DNA from: Allium sativum
Taxonomy: Eukaryota; Streptophyta; Magnoliopsida; Asparagales; Amaryllidaceae
DNA length: 64,000 nucleotides
Direction of reading: 5' to 3'
NCBI GenBank assembly: GCA_030737875.1
Contig: CM060915.1
Coordinates: forward strand, 355,691,863 to 355,755,862
The position numbers and the translations under genes are program-made. Below, piece after piece: positions 1 through 10,481 of this stretch (position 1 is the stretch's first letter; each line of letters begins with the position of its first letter). A model generated the notes under the pieces. It was not told the origin of the DNA, searched no databases, and worked only from the letters and a program-made list of their open reading frames with translations.

Positions 1-910
1 AAGTAGGAAGAAGCTGACCTTGAATCCTCTCTTTGTAGAAAGGAAAAACTTAGAATATATAGCAAACTTTGATTTTAGACCCGCCTCTTATGATTTTGAG
101 ATTTCCTATACCCCAGGCAAGGGCAATGTGGTAGCAGATGCCTTAAGTAGGAAGAAGATGACCTTGGGTCCTCTCTTTGTAGAAAGGCAAAGCTTAGAAT
201 ATATAGCAAACTTTAATTTTAGACCCTCCTCTGAAATTGTGCATGGTCTGTTAGCATCACTAGAGATGCAGCCTACTCTTTTGGACTCAATAGGAACCGT
301 GCAACGAGAAGACCCTCAGTAGTTGTTGTGATGGAAAACCTAGTAGGGGGTGAGACTTCTAGCCACCTCAATAGATGCTCCATCGATGATAGGGGTTGGC
401 TGAGACGGAATGGAAGGTTATGCATCCCACAAGTAAGGGATTTAGTGAAGACGGTTCTCGAAGAGGCACACCATTAGCCTCTTATGATTTTGAGATTTCC
501 TATACCCCCGGCAAGGGCAATGTGGTAGCAGATGTCTTAAGTAGGAAGAAGCTGACCTTGAGTCCTCTCTTTATAGAAAGGCAAAGCTTAGAATATATAG
601 CAAACTTTAATTTTAGACCCTCCTCTGAAATTGTGCCTAGTCTGTTAGCATCACTAGAGATGTGGCCTACTCTTTTGGACTCAATAGGAAACGTGCAATG
701 AGAAGACCCTCAGCTAGTTGTTGTGATGGAAAAGCTAGTTAGGGGTGAGACTTCTAGCCACCTCAATAGATACTCCATCGATGATAGGGGTTGGCTGAGA
801 CGGGATGGAAGGTTATGCATCCCACAAGTAAGGGATTTAGTGAAGACGGATCTCGAAGAGGCACACCATTCCAAACTGACCATACACCCAGGCAGAGACA
901 AGATGTATAA
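1..910 (+). pseudogene. G1 RNase H end and RH-integrase linker, partly triplicated
   Basis: This is the end of the gypsy RNase H domain (motif [15 protein letters not shown]) and the linker that leads to the integrase zinc finger. The same segment occurs repeatedly: a partial copy at about 1-82, a copy from 83 and another from 477. The last two are offset by 394 bp and nearly identical, including the run from the RNase H end through the start of the integrase zinc-binding region (VRDLVKT..LEEAHH). Stops separate the copies. Only the last copy runs on into HPGRDKMYKD, where the CACTA element interrupts it. The tandem copies look like a local duplication in a dead element; an assembly artefact is the alternative. 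Confidence 0.85.
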
Positions 911-917
911 AGATATA

Positions 918-1130
918 CACTACAACAAAAACAATATATTACAACTTTAATTTTACAACGGTGGTAAAATCACCGTTGTAATAAATGTTTTTTTACAACT
1001 TTTTTCCAGAAAAGTTGTAACAAACTTATTTTTAACAACTGTGTTATTTTGACAGTTGTAATAAAAGCCTATCACAACTTTTATTTTTTGACTGTTGTAA
1101 TGTATGACTATACTACAACAAAAATACCAT
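918..1130 (+). repeat. 5' tip and subterminal repeats of CACTA1
   Basis: After the tip CACTACAACAAAAAC comes a run of short units built on TTACAAC and GTTGTAA, several forming small palindromes such as acaacggtgg..caccgttgt. A second tip-like string (ctacaacaaaaatacc) lies near 1121. In CACTA elements the subterminal repeats are transposase binding sites. The same motif recurs at 10095-10481, which pairs the two ends. Confidence 0.8.
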
Positions 1131-2191
1131 ATTAATAATTAATAAAAATTCGATAATTAATAAAAATATTAATACTCAATAACTATTATTTAATAATAAT
1201 AATAAATAGTTTATTTGAAAATATGTAATAACTAATATTAATAATTTCTTTTCGCTATATAATAATTAATAAATAATAGTTATGTATTATTATTAGAAAT
1301 TAAAAATAAATAAATAAAAATTAGCTTTTAGTAAAGAATAATTAATTTTAGTAATCAATAAATAAGAAGTAAGAATCAATAATTAAGAAGTAATAATTAA
1401 ATAATTACTTTTAAACATTTCAATAAAAATTTCAAGCAATTTATGTGATATTCTATTACATTTTTTCATAAAATAAAAGAAGAAAAATCATAAGATTAAT
1501 AAATAGCTATTATATATTATTTAACTTACCATATTAAATAACTTTCAAAATAGTAATTATTAATATTAAATTACTAGTTTATTTTGCCACTTGTAATAAA
1601 TGTCTAATAATCAATATTATCAATTAACACTACAAAGAAAATATGCAAATAGCGGTACGGTAGATTTTAGTAGCGAAATACACCGTCCCAAATTGGCGAT
1701 GGATTTCCTGGAATTGGTAAGGGATATTATCCATGATTTTTTATTTCAACTTACTTTAAATTATTACCATTGAGTTTTCATTTCTGACGCTAAAGCATAG
1801 CAAATACAGTGATTTACCGTTATCAGTTTGTAACGAACCAGTTTTCAACGCTTTTTATATATGAGATTTATTCGAGTTGATACTTAGGAAATTTATACTT
1901 GGTTAAGATTTTGAAATTTAGTCTATTCTAATATGGTTTTGGATTGATTTTTTTTTATAAGTGTGAATATATTAAATAATCTTTGAATCTAAAATTTGTT
2001 TGTTAAATTGTAACAGTTTTAATATTTTAAACTAATTGATATTTAATGTAGAGAATTTTTAATTTGGTTTCTCAATTTAAGTTGGGAATTTATTTTATTT
2101 TGAATTTTAGTTTTAAAATTTACTTAAGCTTGTATTGAAAATATTAAATAAATTTATATTAGATTTAAATTTGGTTAATTTTTTTTATATA
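1131..2191. other. AT-rich filler of CACTA1, no gene seen
   Basis: Very AT-rich, with short ATTAAT/AATAAT runs. A CACTACAAAGAAAATATGC string at 1628 looks like another CACTA-type tip, but I found no partner. No coding signal on either strand. Confidence 0.5.
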
Positions 2192-2206
2192 CACTACAAG
2201 AATAAT

Positions 2207-2535
2207 ACCTAATTGCAACTAGCTATTTGCAACAGGCCTCAAATGTTAGTGGCAGTAAATGATATTTAGCAACAGACCTTTCGTAGCTGTTGCAATTGAT
2301 AAGATTTAACAACAGGCTTTTCCTTTCTGTTGCGAAAAGCATATTTTCCGCAACAACGCTTTCAAGCCTATTGCGAAAACATACTTTTAACAACTGCTCT
2401 TTCATTCCTGTTGCAATAGACATATTATTTGCAACTACACTTTCTAACCAGTTGCAAAAATTATATATTTAGCAACTGTTTTCACCAGTTGCGATAACCG
2501 TAATTTTTTTGCAACAGGTAAAGCCAATTGTAAAA
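2207..2535 (+). repeat. 5' subterminal repeats of CACTA2
   Basis: About a dozen units of the form TTGCAACAG / CTGTTGCAA, spaced about 30-40 bp apart in both orientations. The matching array at the other end is at 5335-5539. Expected role: transposase binding sites. Confidence 0.8.
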
Positions 2536-2595
2536 AACGTACTTCTAAAAATTATTTTCCCCCAAGTAATATTCGGTTATAATATAAGAAGTATA

Positions 2596-2735
2596 AGCAT
2601 AATAGTTAATATATATACACACACATACACACACATACACACACATACACATATATATATATACATGTATACATATATATATGATTAACATATACATACA
2701 TACGTATATATATATACAGGTATACATATATATAA
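2596..2735. repeat. AC/AT-rich microsatellite tract
   Basis: Runs of (AC)n, TACACACA and (TA)n with ATACATGTATAC interruptions. Simple sequence; the open frames here are not genes. Confidence 0.85.
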
Positions 2736-3263
2736 TTAATAATTGGAAAATATAATTGATATTATATCATCAAAAATTATATTATTTAGTAATTACTATT
2801 AGTATTTAATGTTAAACAACTATTATATATATATTTAGTACTCAATTTAATAGTTAATAATTATGAAATTATTAATAATAAGAGTTCTAAATTAAGTTAA
2901 TTCAAAAATTATTAATAACAAGAGTCTAACGTTTCCTTTCTTACCCTTTAACCTTCCGCATTTCCCTCCTCCTGCGTTTCCATTCCCCTTGTATTTCCCT
3001 TTTTTTCCCCGCTTATATTTTCGTTTCCCACTTATATTTTCATTTCCCGCTTATATTTGCGTTCCCTCCGTTGTCCAATATCATTTCTTTATTTTCTTTC
3101 TTCCTTACATTTTATTCTTATTCTCTTCAGTACTCTCAATCGTTAGAATTTAAGATACCATTCCAATCATTCAGAACCCAATTAAAGTTTCGCCATTATT
3201 GCAGCCCGACTTCTTCAAATTTGAGCCAACTTTTTCGACTTTATCCCCAAAATAATCCTACTC

Positions 3264-3556
3264 ATGGCAGTTGTACTGCAGTCTCCACAATCTCTTATAA
3301 GCTCCAGTAATGAGGGGGATAAGGAGGGGAGACAAGAGGAAGAACTTTCGCTTATTTCTTTTCTTTTGACTTTGTTGAGGAAGTCGTTGGTTGCTTGTAG
3401 ATTCGAGAGAGACGAGGATAGTGGTTGTTCGATGGAGATTGGCTGGTCTACTAATGTTAGGCATGTTTCACATGTTACGTTTGATAGATTTCATGGATTT
3501 CTTGGGTTGCCTGTTGAGTTTGAACCGGAGGTGCCAAGGAGAGCTCCAAGTGCAAG
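3264..3556 (+). pseudogene. ROPGAP: Captured exon 1 of a RopGAP (Rho GTPase-activating protein with CRIB motif)
   Basis: RopGAPs switch off plant Rho-type (ROP) GTPases. They have an N-terminal CRIB motif followed by a RhoGAP domain. Seen: an ATG at 3264 opens a frame with an acidic stretch, then LSLISFLLTLLRKSLVAC, then the CRIB block IGWSTNVRHVSHVTFDRFHG followed by FLGLPVEFEPEVPRRAPSA, all typical of plant RopGAP N-termini. The usual P of the CRIB W-P-T is S here. A GT donor follows at 3557, where I would place the exon end; read-through stops at 3602. A leader with (TATATTTTCGTTTCCC)-like repeats precedes it at 3010-3066. The GAP domain is absent. It sits inside CACTA2, so it is read as a captured fragment; it could encode a short CRIB-only peptide if transcribed. 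Confidence 0.85.
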
Positions 3557-4725
3557 GTGCTTATGTTTGAACCTTTTTATTGCTTTACAATTGTTGGTGT
3601 AATTTATTAGTTTACTTTCACTTGTTAATTGTAGTTTGGCTCAAGAACACTTTGAAAGTCGAACTTTAAACTGATTATTGTTTTTAATACCTAAATTGAA
3701 AGAAGTTCAATTAAACAGTTTCGATTTGATTTGCTGTATGGAAACTTCCCTTAGTTTTATGATGTCCTGCACCACTATCTTCTTTGTTGCCATTCACAAC
3801 TTTTGACCGTGTTATAATGCGTATAGGTTTGCCAGTGATTGTTTTTGGTTTATTATAATTTATGTAGAAGAACGTGTAAAGCCAGCTGGAATTTATTTGA
3901 AAGGGACTGGAACTAGAGGGTCAATTTTCAATTTTGGATGTCTAATGTTGGTTTATATTTTTTGCAAGATATACTATAACTGGTCACATTATTTTATTAA
4001 GGAGCCAGCTTTTAAAAGTGCTAGTAATTTGAAATTACATTTAGTTGTTTGTCACCTTGATAGTTGGATTTAAGTCCAGATATTAGAACTGATATGAAGC
4101 ATGATATGGTTTTTGGAAGAGAAAAATGGTTTCAATTTGTTTTTTATTTGTATGGTAAAAATTTGGATGATTGTTTATTTATATGTTATGATATTGGAAC
4201 TGATATGAAGCATGATATGCTAGTTTATTTATAAATATTAATAAATGATTCAAGCGTTGTAGTTTAGTTTGGATGGATATGGTTTCAAGAAGCAAAGAAC
4301 GGATTGTTGTTTAACTTGTCTCTGCTGAAACTTGTATATTATTTTTAGTAACTGAAATTATAGTTCAATCATTGCCCTTTATATTCACTGATGAGTTGCT
4401 TGCGCCTCTTTTTATTATTGTCTACATATTTCAACCAATCAATCGTATATTTGTGAAAATAATGAGATGGTTTAGCACAATGCTGATGCTTTTGGAAAGT
4501 AGTATAACTGTCTTTAACCATTCACTGTTATCAAGTGGGTTTAGAGTAAGTGCTACTAGTGGCAATGTGGCCTTGTGGAGGTGGATTGGGGTAAGATTTT
4601 GATGCTCTAGAGTTTATTCTTGTTTTGGGTTTGTTAAACTCAGGCCTGTAGCCATCTTGTAGGATTGTGTGACCTTCCCTGAGGTCTGATGCAACTTGGT
4701 ATATTACTTTTGGAATTGTATGTAG
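3557..4725. other. CACTA2 interior, no recognisable gene
   Basis: AT-rich sequence that may include the captured RopGAP intron 1. There are short direct repeats (aactgatatgaagcatgata at about 4089 and 4199). No domain recognised in either direction. Confidence 0.4.
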
Positions 4726-4726
4726 A

Positions 4727-4856
4727 ATCATCCTGACAATGACGTCACCATGATGCAGGAGATCGATGAGATAAAAAAGAGATTGAAGGAGATTAGCACG
4801 GTTTCAGATGCTGCCAATGCAGCAACACAAGCTACTAAGGAGGAGCATGATTCTTG
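4727..4856 (+). pseudogene. Probable captured fragment of nuclear poly(A)-binding protein (PABN-like)
   Basis: Seen: an open frame reading MMQEIDEIKKRLKEI, then DAANAATQATKEEHDS and a stop. In plant PABN proteins an acidic N-terminus is followed by a coiled coil starting with a D/E-rich E-MKKRLKEM block and ending in an A-A-Q-A-KEEVDS block just before the RNA-recognition motif. Here the two blocks are joined with the middle of the coiled coil missing, and the frame ends where the RRM should begin. Inference: a rearranged captured piece. The match is short and from memory of the family, so it needs a protein search. Confidence 0.45.
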
Positions 4857-5334
4857 ATTGGTGTATGTAGGACTATAGCTTGCTTTGTCATCCATCACAA
4901 CAAAAAAATTATCAGGTTTGCACCATTGTCCGAATACTGAGGCATGTTTAAGTAACTGGCCATCAACCAAAGCAGCAACTGTTAAGTACCGTGATGTTCA
5001 CGATCGACAACAAACTTGGAGCATGAACTGCAGATTTGTTCTAGTGATCTGAGGATATTTATTCTCTTGTTATAGTATATGTATGATAGGGTAGAAATAT
5101 GATTAGAAAATACTCTATTCGGAAAAAATGTGTTGTGTGAGAGAAGAAATTGTTATACATGAATGGTGTATGAAAATTGAAGAAATTTTTGTTGTAATTG
5201 TTTATACTATTAAAACTTTGTTAAATTAAAATTTGTTTATTTCATTTTGTGATATACACTATTACTAAAGCGAATACATTTAATATGTAATATCTATAAA
5301 CTATAATGATTTTTTTATAGATTTATCGATTTAT

Positions 5335-5539
5335 TGCAACAGGCATATACTGTTGCAAAATGATCTGTTCCAACAACAAAAGTCTGTTGCAAAAAAGTAT
5401 ATCGCAACATTTTATTGCAACATGCAGAAAATGTTGCGAACATTTTGCAACTTCAGCTATATCAACAGGCGCATGTCTGTTGCAATAGGTCTACTGCAAT
5501 AGATATCGCCTGTTGCGAAATGTGTTTTTTGTTGTAGTG
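5335..5539 (+). repeat. 3' subterminal repeats and tip of CACTA2
   Basis: Units of TTGCAACAGGC / GCCTGTTGC and tttgcaac, then the tip GTTGTAGTG at 5531-5539. Mirror of 2192-2535. Confidence 0.8.
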
Positions 5540-5542
5540 ATA

Positions 5543-5917
5543 TATTTTAGATTGTATTTAGAATTATATGCACACACTAGTATTGTTTTATAATATAATA
5601 GTGTATAGCAATTGGTAAATATACCTTGGGAAAATAGTGTTTATTTAACTTTACACTTGTAAAATAGTTGAAAGAGGCAAAATACACTTGTCCTTGATTT
5701 GGGAAAATGGCTTTCCACGTGCCCCTTTTACTCCTCTTTCTAGTTACCTGTATACGAGAAAAATAGAACCCATTTATTCCCCATTTTTTATGCCTCGGTC
5801 ATTTCATTTTTCCCTAATTTTTTTTCCAAATCCCTAAATTAAAACCACCATAAAGCCGCCGCCACCCTGAGTGCCATCTCTCCGCCTCCTGCTTGCTGTC
5901 AAAATCAAACCCATCAC
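5543..5917 (+). other. Promoter/leader-like segment of CACTA1, left of the hAT insertion
   Basis: AT-rich, then C-rich from about 5850 (cgccgccaccctgag..), with the look of a 5' leader. It continues after the hAT at 7392. No domain recognised. It may be the leader of the captured LOG gene or of a different gene. Confidence 0.35.
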
Positions 5918-7391
5918 CAGGCCCGGCCTTTTACCAAAGCCACAGAAGCATCCGCTTAGGGCCTTGAAATTCGCAGGGCACCAAATTCACGCCATACAGA
6001 ATCGAAAAAAAATTGCAATCCACGAGCTACAGAACCGACGATCGATGGCGACTGGAACTCCTTCTAGGCCGCGAGAGATTGTTTCCATCTCCTCTTGCAG
6101 CTCCATCTCGATAGCTAGAGCACAATCGGACAACACAAAGCTCCATCTCTTCGACAGCTAGGGCACAACATGAGCTGGCAAACAACACACAAATTCTTAA
6201 ATTCAATTGAAGGTACTAGTATTACTTAATTTAGACTTTAGTTTTCGTATGTTTCAAAATTTAAATTGTTGGGTTAGTTTGGTTATTTTATAGTGATTAC
6301 TAAATATTTATCACTATGACAATTTTCTATGTGATTAATGTATTGCTCTCTGTTCTTAGTTTGTGGAGTATTTAGTTTGGACGTTTGAACTGATATCTTT
6401 TATCTTTGAATCCATCCGAAAATTGTATTGTTTAGCTGTTAGAAAAATCACTATGGCATATGATACCACAGCTTCAATGAAAATAGATATATTTGAAATG
6501 CTCACTGTTAACTGTAGAATTATATACACACTGCAAATTTATTCAAAAAAAGATATCCAAAAGCCTTTAGAAGTGTGCAGCAATATAATAGCAAGGCCAA
6601 AAGCTTTCACCAGCCTTCCAATGGCAATGGATAGTAAAAAAAAATAGAGAAAACGTAGGCTAGAAAGAAAGAAAATGCATGATTCATTTAAAATAGGACC
6701 AAAGATGCAGTATGAAAATAACATGGGTTCCATTACAGATTACCATTGTTTATTGAATATAATTCTACCGTTGCAAGGTACAAAATATGTCAGCAGTTGT
6801 CGCACTAACCAATATTTTAGAAGTCTATAACATAAGCGGAACATACCCATTGTGATAAGTCTGGTTTATTGTTCAGTGCTAGAAAAAAACTATAAATTTC
6901 CTATATATAAAATGTTGTCTGAGAGCAAGTAACAAAATATATTAGCCTTTCGTGTTACCAAACATACAATTGAAAATACATTAATTGCTTTCAAACCTTT
7001 TCAAAGATTGTCTCACCTCTGTGACAACCATATGATGCAATAATATGAAGGAGCAACTACTGGGAAGTTTAGTCCTCATTCATTTTCTATTTGCAGATGT
7101 TGGCTATAGGTATTTGTTTTTAGTTGTAGCTATTACAACTGGATGATATGATCAATTTACTAGTAATTTTGCATGTCAAAGACTTAAAAATGTTCATGAT
7201 CAATTAATTAAATTTGCTATATAACTTAAATTATTGTTACAAGCAATGTTATTTCATTTTGTTCATCTCCTTGTTATTTGTATATATAAATTATTTTGAT
7301 TATTTAATTAACGTTGATAGCATTAGTTTTTATATAAGAGCCTTGGTTTTGTAATTGGCTTTAGGCATCAAAACTTCTAGGACCGGCCCTG
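5918..7391. mobile_element. hAT-superfamily element, non-autonomous, 1.47 kb
   Basis: Seen: ends CAGGCCCGGCCT at the left and the complement of CAGGGCCGGTCC at the right, flanked on both sides by the perfect 8-bp duplication CCCATCAC (5910-5917 and 7392-7399). Imperfect CAGG-CCGG inverted ends plus an 8-bp duplication are the hallmarks of hAT elements. Inside there is no transposase; the open frames (for example 6363-6647) match nothing I know. Removing it joins the C-rich leader at 5870-5917 to that from 7392 on. Confidence 0.9.
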
Positions 7392-8048
7392 CCCATCACC
7401 CTCGGCCTCTGTCACTATTCACCCTCAACGCGCCTGACTGGAACCATCGCCTCCTTTCCGAAGTCAACCGCAACAGCCACATCTCAAATCGAAGCACCTA
7501 CGCCTCCGCCTGTTCAAGCCACCTTTTCCTTTTTATCCTCGTGCTGCCGAGAGCGTGTGACCATCAAAACCCTCTCCTCAGTCGAGTCCAAGCCATCGCT
7601 GCTGCTTTATTGCGCCAGAATCGCTGCTGCTTTATTGTGTCAGAATCACTGCTGCTTTACTGCACCAGAATCGCTGCTGCAAACCGTCTGCCGTCTTCGA
7701 CTCTGCCATCCAAAGCCACCGCGTCGAGCCCACTGCTTACACCGTCTTCCTACCGCGTTCATGGTAAGATTTTCACTCCTGATTTTCTTTTAGTTAAAGT
7801 TGTTGACCTCAATAGTAAACTGGAATATAGCTGTATATACTTTACTATTGAGTTGCATGTCCATACCTTGTATGTTGTAATCATCTGTACTGCCGTGTTC
7901 AACAAATTGGTTGTGTCCTAAGCTCTTGGTTCATCCCTTGTACTGTCGTGTTCAACAAATTGGTTGTGTCCTAAGCACCTTTTTTCGTAGTTTCAGGAAT
8001 GTACCATATAGCAAGGTTTTCATTCTCATATTTTGATTTATTATGTAG
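7392..8048 (+). other. Leader-like segment upstream of the LOG exons
   Basis: C-rich sequence continuing the leader broken by the hAT, then a threefold repeat of about 27-30 bp (gctgctttattgcgccagaa type, 7590-7680) and a 36-bp direct duplication (ttgtcctaagc.. region, 7880-7970). An AG acceptor at 8047-8048 leads into LOG exon A. Long frames here are low-complexity and not convincing. Confidence 0.4.
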
Positions 8049-8549
8049 ATAACTGGTGAAACATATGGGGTAGTGAAAGAAGTGAGTGGCATGCATCAAA
8101 GAAAGGCAGAAATGGCTAAGCACTCTGATGCATTCATTACATTACATGGTTAATTTTCATCCATTATGTTACAAAATTTATTTTATCTTTCTTTTCTTTT
8201 ATATTTTTTGATATTATTCTACTACATTCTCAGGTGGTTATGGAACATTAGAAAAGCTACTTGAAGTTATAACATGGGCTCTGCTTGGCATCCATAAAAA
8301 ACTTGTTAGTAATAGTTAAATAACTCATGTTTTTTTTCTGTTTGCGTGTGTTTCTTTCATATGCATATAAGACAATTTATTCAGCAATTTCATATTATGT
8401 TGCAGGTTGGGTTACTGAACGTGAATGGTCATTACAACTCTCCTCTGTCCTTCATAGACAAAGCAGTGGATGATGGTTTCATTAAGCCTTCACAAAGGAA
8501 TATCATCTTCTCAGCTCCTAATGCTAAAGAACTTGTTCAAAAAATTGAG
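8049..8549 (+). pseudogene. LOG: LOG-family gene fragment (three exons), cytokinin riboside 5'-monophosphate phosphoribohydrolase
   Basis: LOG enzymes release active cytokinin bases from their nucleotides in the cytosol. Seen: three exons with proper splice sites and an intact frame, 8049-8148 (after AG, before GT), 8234-8304 and 8406-8549. Together they give about 105 residues: [20 protein letters not shown], then [20 protein letters not shown], then [20 protein letters not shown] and the C-terminal [20 protein letters not shown] block. The family motif PGGxGTxxE reads HGGYGTLEK: its P is H and its catalytic E is K. The N-terminal exons and the last exon are missing. It lies inside CACTA1, so it is a captured, probably inactive, fragment. 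Confidence 0.9.
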
Positions 8550-9686
8550 GTTTCATTTAATTTATTTTCTCTATTTCATCCATACTTTTACTTATGAAAT
8601 ATATATACGATAGTACAATTACTGATAATAGTAGGAGTTAAAAATAAAAATTGGAGTTATATACCACAAAGTTTTCATTTTGGGTGCCTAATACTGGTGC
8701 TAATCCAGGCTGATATAGTTTATGTTTTAGAACAGTAGCACCGAGAAGCCTCATCATTTTGTACCTCTGCTATACTTTTGTATTTTGTCAATCGATTATT
8801 ATGTAAATGTTTGTGTAAATATAATCAGGATATATGTTTAACCTGCAGCTTTTGCATTGCGCTTGCATCATCCAATAGTTGAGTGCTTCTTCTTTGGTAT
8901 ATATGTACAGTGACACTTTCAGGCTTTGAGCCATTTTTTGCCTTTATCTACATCTTTGTTACTCACCTTTTTCCCTTCTTGTTTTTAGTTTTCTTTTTGT
9001 TGGATGTATTTTATCTAGCTGTAGTCTGTTCTGTGTCTTCATCGCTCATCTTTACGCGTCAATTCAAATTATCTCGCGTCTTCTCAATTCGCTCTCGGCT
9101 AATAGCCGATCCCTCATATTCCCCAAATCGCTGATGTTCATAGAAATTGCGACTGCGAATTGGGATTCCAAAATGGCGAAGGACACCACAGGTACGACAA
9201 GCTTTATCATAAATTTTTTTTACTGCTCTTTCTTCTGATTTTTGAATTTTCATAGGCTGCCAAAATAATTCTTTGAACTTTCATAGGATGCCAAAATAAA
9301 AATAAAAATCTTTGAACTTTCATAGGTTGCCAAAATATATATCCACCAAATCAGATAAACAACTATGCTCTGGATGTTCTGATGTATTTTGTCTACCAAA
9401 AAAAGAAATATATTGACTGCTCTGGACTCTCTTTCAAGGTTTATATCTGTACTAAATCTCTTCATTGCATGTATGATAAGTTTATATTGTTGGTAAAATG
9501 CAACTAGCATTTTGAACTTGCAGGCTTTCATGGAAGGAAAAAGCTTTTGAACATGATCCCTATATGGTGGGTGCATGTCAACCTTTTCATCTTAGATTTA
9601 CAAATCACTATAGTTTCCTTCTCCTTCATCTTCTGTCACAATAACAATATACATAAGCTTGCACCTCAAATGATTTTTTTTTGCAG
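8550..9686. other. CACTA1 interior after LOG, no clear gene
   Basis: Intron-like AT-rich sequence. A short frame with ATG near 9172 (MAKDTTG then a possible GT donor) might be an exon of the CACTA-associated gene. From 9247 to 9345 the string ctttgaactttcatagg.tgccaaaat is present three times in tandem. Confidence 0.4.
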
Positions 9687-9839
9687 TCCCACCGTGGACC
9701 GTAAGGTTGGAAAGTTTGGATTGATGTGGCGGTGGATCCTGATGCTTTCTTGTGGAAGCTGAATTCCGAAATGACTACCATTGGAGAAGCTGTTGGATCA
9801 ACTGTGGCTTGGAATAAAAATTACGTTGCCTTCAGTTAG
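9687..9839 (+). pseudogene. Decayed exon of a CACTA (En/Spm)-associated protein, DUF8039-like
   Basis: After an AG acceptor at 9685-9686 and a frameshift, the frame from 9714 reads WIDVAVDPDAFLWKL, then MTTIGEAVGSTVAWNKNYV and a stop. The block T-x-GEAVGS-x-VAW is a signature of a domain that is common in proteins carried by plant CACTA elements (I recall it as DUF8039). Its presence near the 3' end supports the CACTA assignment. Too short and broken to be functional. Confidence 0.6.
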
Positions 9840-10094
9840 AGTGCTTTCATAGGGTATGCTTATGTATCTTTTGTGAATAAAGCTTCTATCTTTCTTATAT
9901 GTTAGATCGATGTATGTATTTTGAAACGGTTATGTTTTTTGTGATGGATTTAGTTGGTGATGTACTATGTGTATGTTGATCAAATATTATGTTAATTAAT
10001 ATATATGAATGATTCCGTATAGTTATATTTGTTGCATTGAAATATGAATCATATTAGTATTAATATATATATGAATTCTTTATATTAGTAAGGT

Positions 10095-10481
10095 GTATAT
10101 AAGTTACAACAACGAAAAAAAGTTGTAATAAATCATTTTACAATGGTGTGAAAGAGTTGTAATAAAATTTACTACAACGGTGAGTAAAAGTTGTAAATAC
10201 CCTATTTCACAACGGTGTTGCAACGGCAGAAACGTTGTAAAACATATAAGTATATTACAACATCTTAATACACGGCGGTGGCTCCACCATTGTAAAAACC
10301 TTTTACAACATTTTTCCACCGTTGTAATATGGTATATTCACAATAGTGTTGCAACGGTGCAGAAACATTGTAAAAGATATAAGTATATTACAACTTCTTA
10401 ATACACGACGGTGGCTCCACCGTTGCAAAAACCTTTTACAACATTTTTACACCATTGTAATATGGTATATTTGTTATAGTG
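10095..10481 (+). repeat. 3' subterminal repeats and tip of CACTA1
   Basis: Arrays of TTACAACGGTG-like units in both orientations, including two long near-copies (about 10212-10330 and 10340-10470, each with acggcggtggctccacc or a variant of it). The end tip reads TTGTTATAGTG. These match the motifs at 918-1130. Confidence 0.8.

Larger units (their letters stand above)
2192..5539 (+). mobile_element. CACTA-type transposon 2, carrying host gene fragments
   Basis: Seen: it starts CACTACAAGAATAATACC and ends TTTTTTGTTGTAGTG, so the tips are inverted copies over CACTACAA. Both ends carry repeats of TTGCAACAG and its complement. Flanks are ATA on both sides (again extendable to ATATA). No transposase is visible. 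The interior holds the CRIB exon of a RopGAP gene with its leader, and further on a short reading frame resembling the N-terminal part of nuclear poly(A)-binding protein PABN. The subterminal repeats differ from those of CACTA1, so it is a different family. It lies inside CACTA1 and is therefore younger. Confidence 0.88.
918..10481 (+). mobile_element. CACTA-type DNA transposon 1, non-autonomous, carrying LOG exons
   Basis: Seen: it begins CACTACAACAAAAAC and ends with TTGTTATAGTG, the inverted tips expected of CACTA (En/Spm) elements. Both ends carry arrays of short subterminal repeats (TTACAACGGTG and its complement). Flanks are ATA on both sides, and the longer string ATATA is also present on both sides. 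It lies exactly where the G1 integrase zinc-binding region is split. No complete transposase is visible. One decayed exon (9687-9839) resembles a protein domain common in plant CACTA elements, and three LOG exons lie inside. CACTA2 (2192-5539) and an hAT (5918-7391) are nested within it, so about 4.7 kb belongs to the element itself. Confidence 0.88.

Noticed and set aside
1628..2191. A third CACTA element starting CACTACAAAGAAAATATGC
   Set aside because: No matching inverted end or target duplication was found before CACTA2 begins.
2545..2727. Y/C/I-rich minus-strand frames here and at 26508-26719 and 32755-33099
   Set aside because: They translate (TA)n/(CA)n microsatellites and AT-rich LTR sequence.
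4372..4602. Small membrane-protein-like frame in CACTA2
   Set aside because: The hydrophobic composition follows AT-rich sequence; no family match and no codon bias visible.
7355..7921. 188-residue open frame, the longest on the plus strand
   Set aside because: It starts inside the hAT end, runs through a C-rich leader and a 27-30 bp repeat, matches no family I know, and overlaps the probable leader of the LOG fragment.
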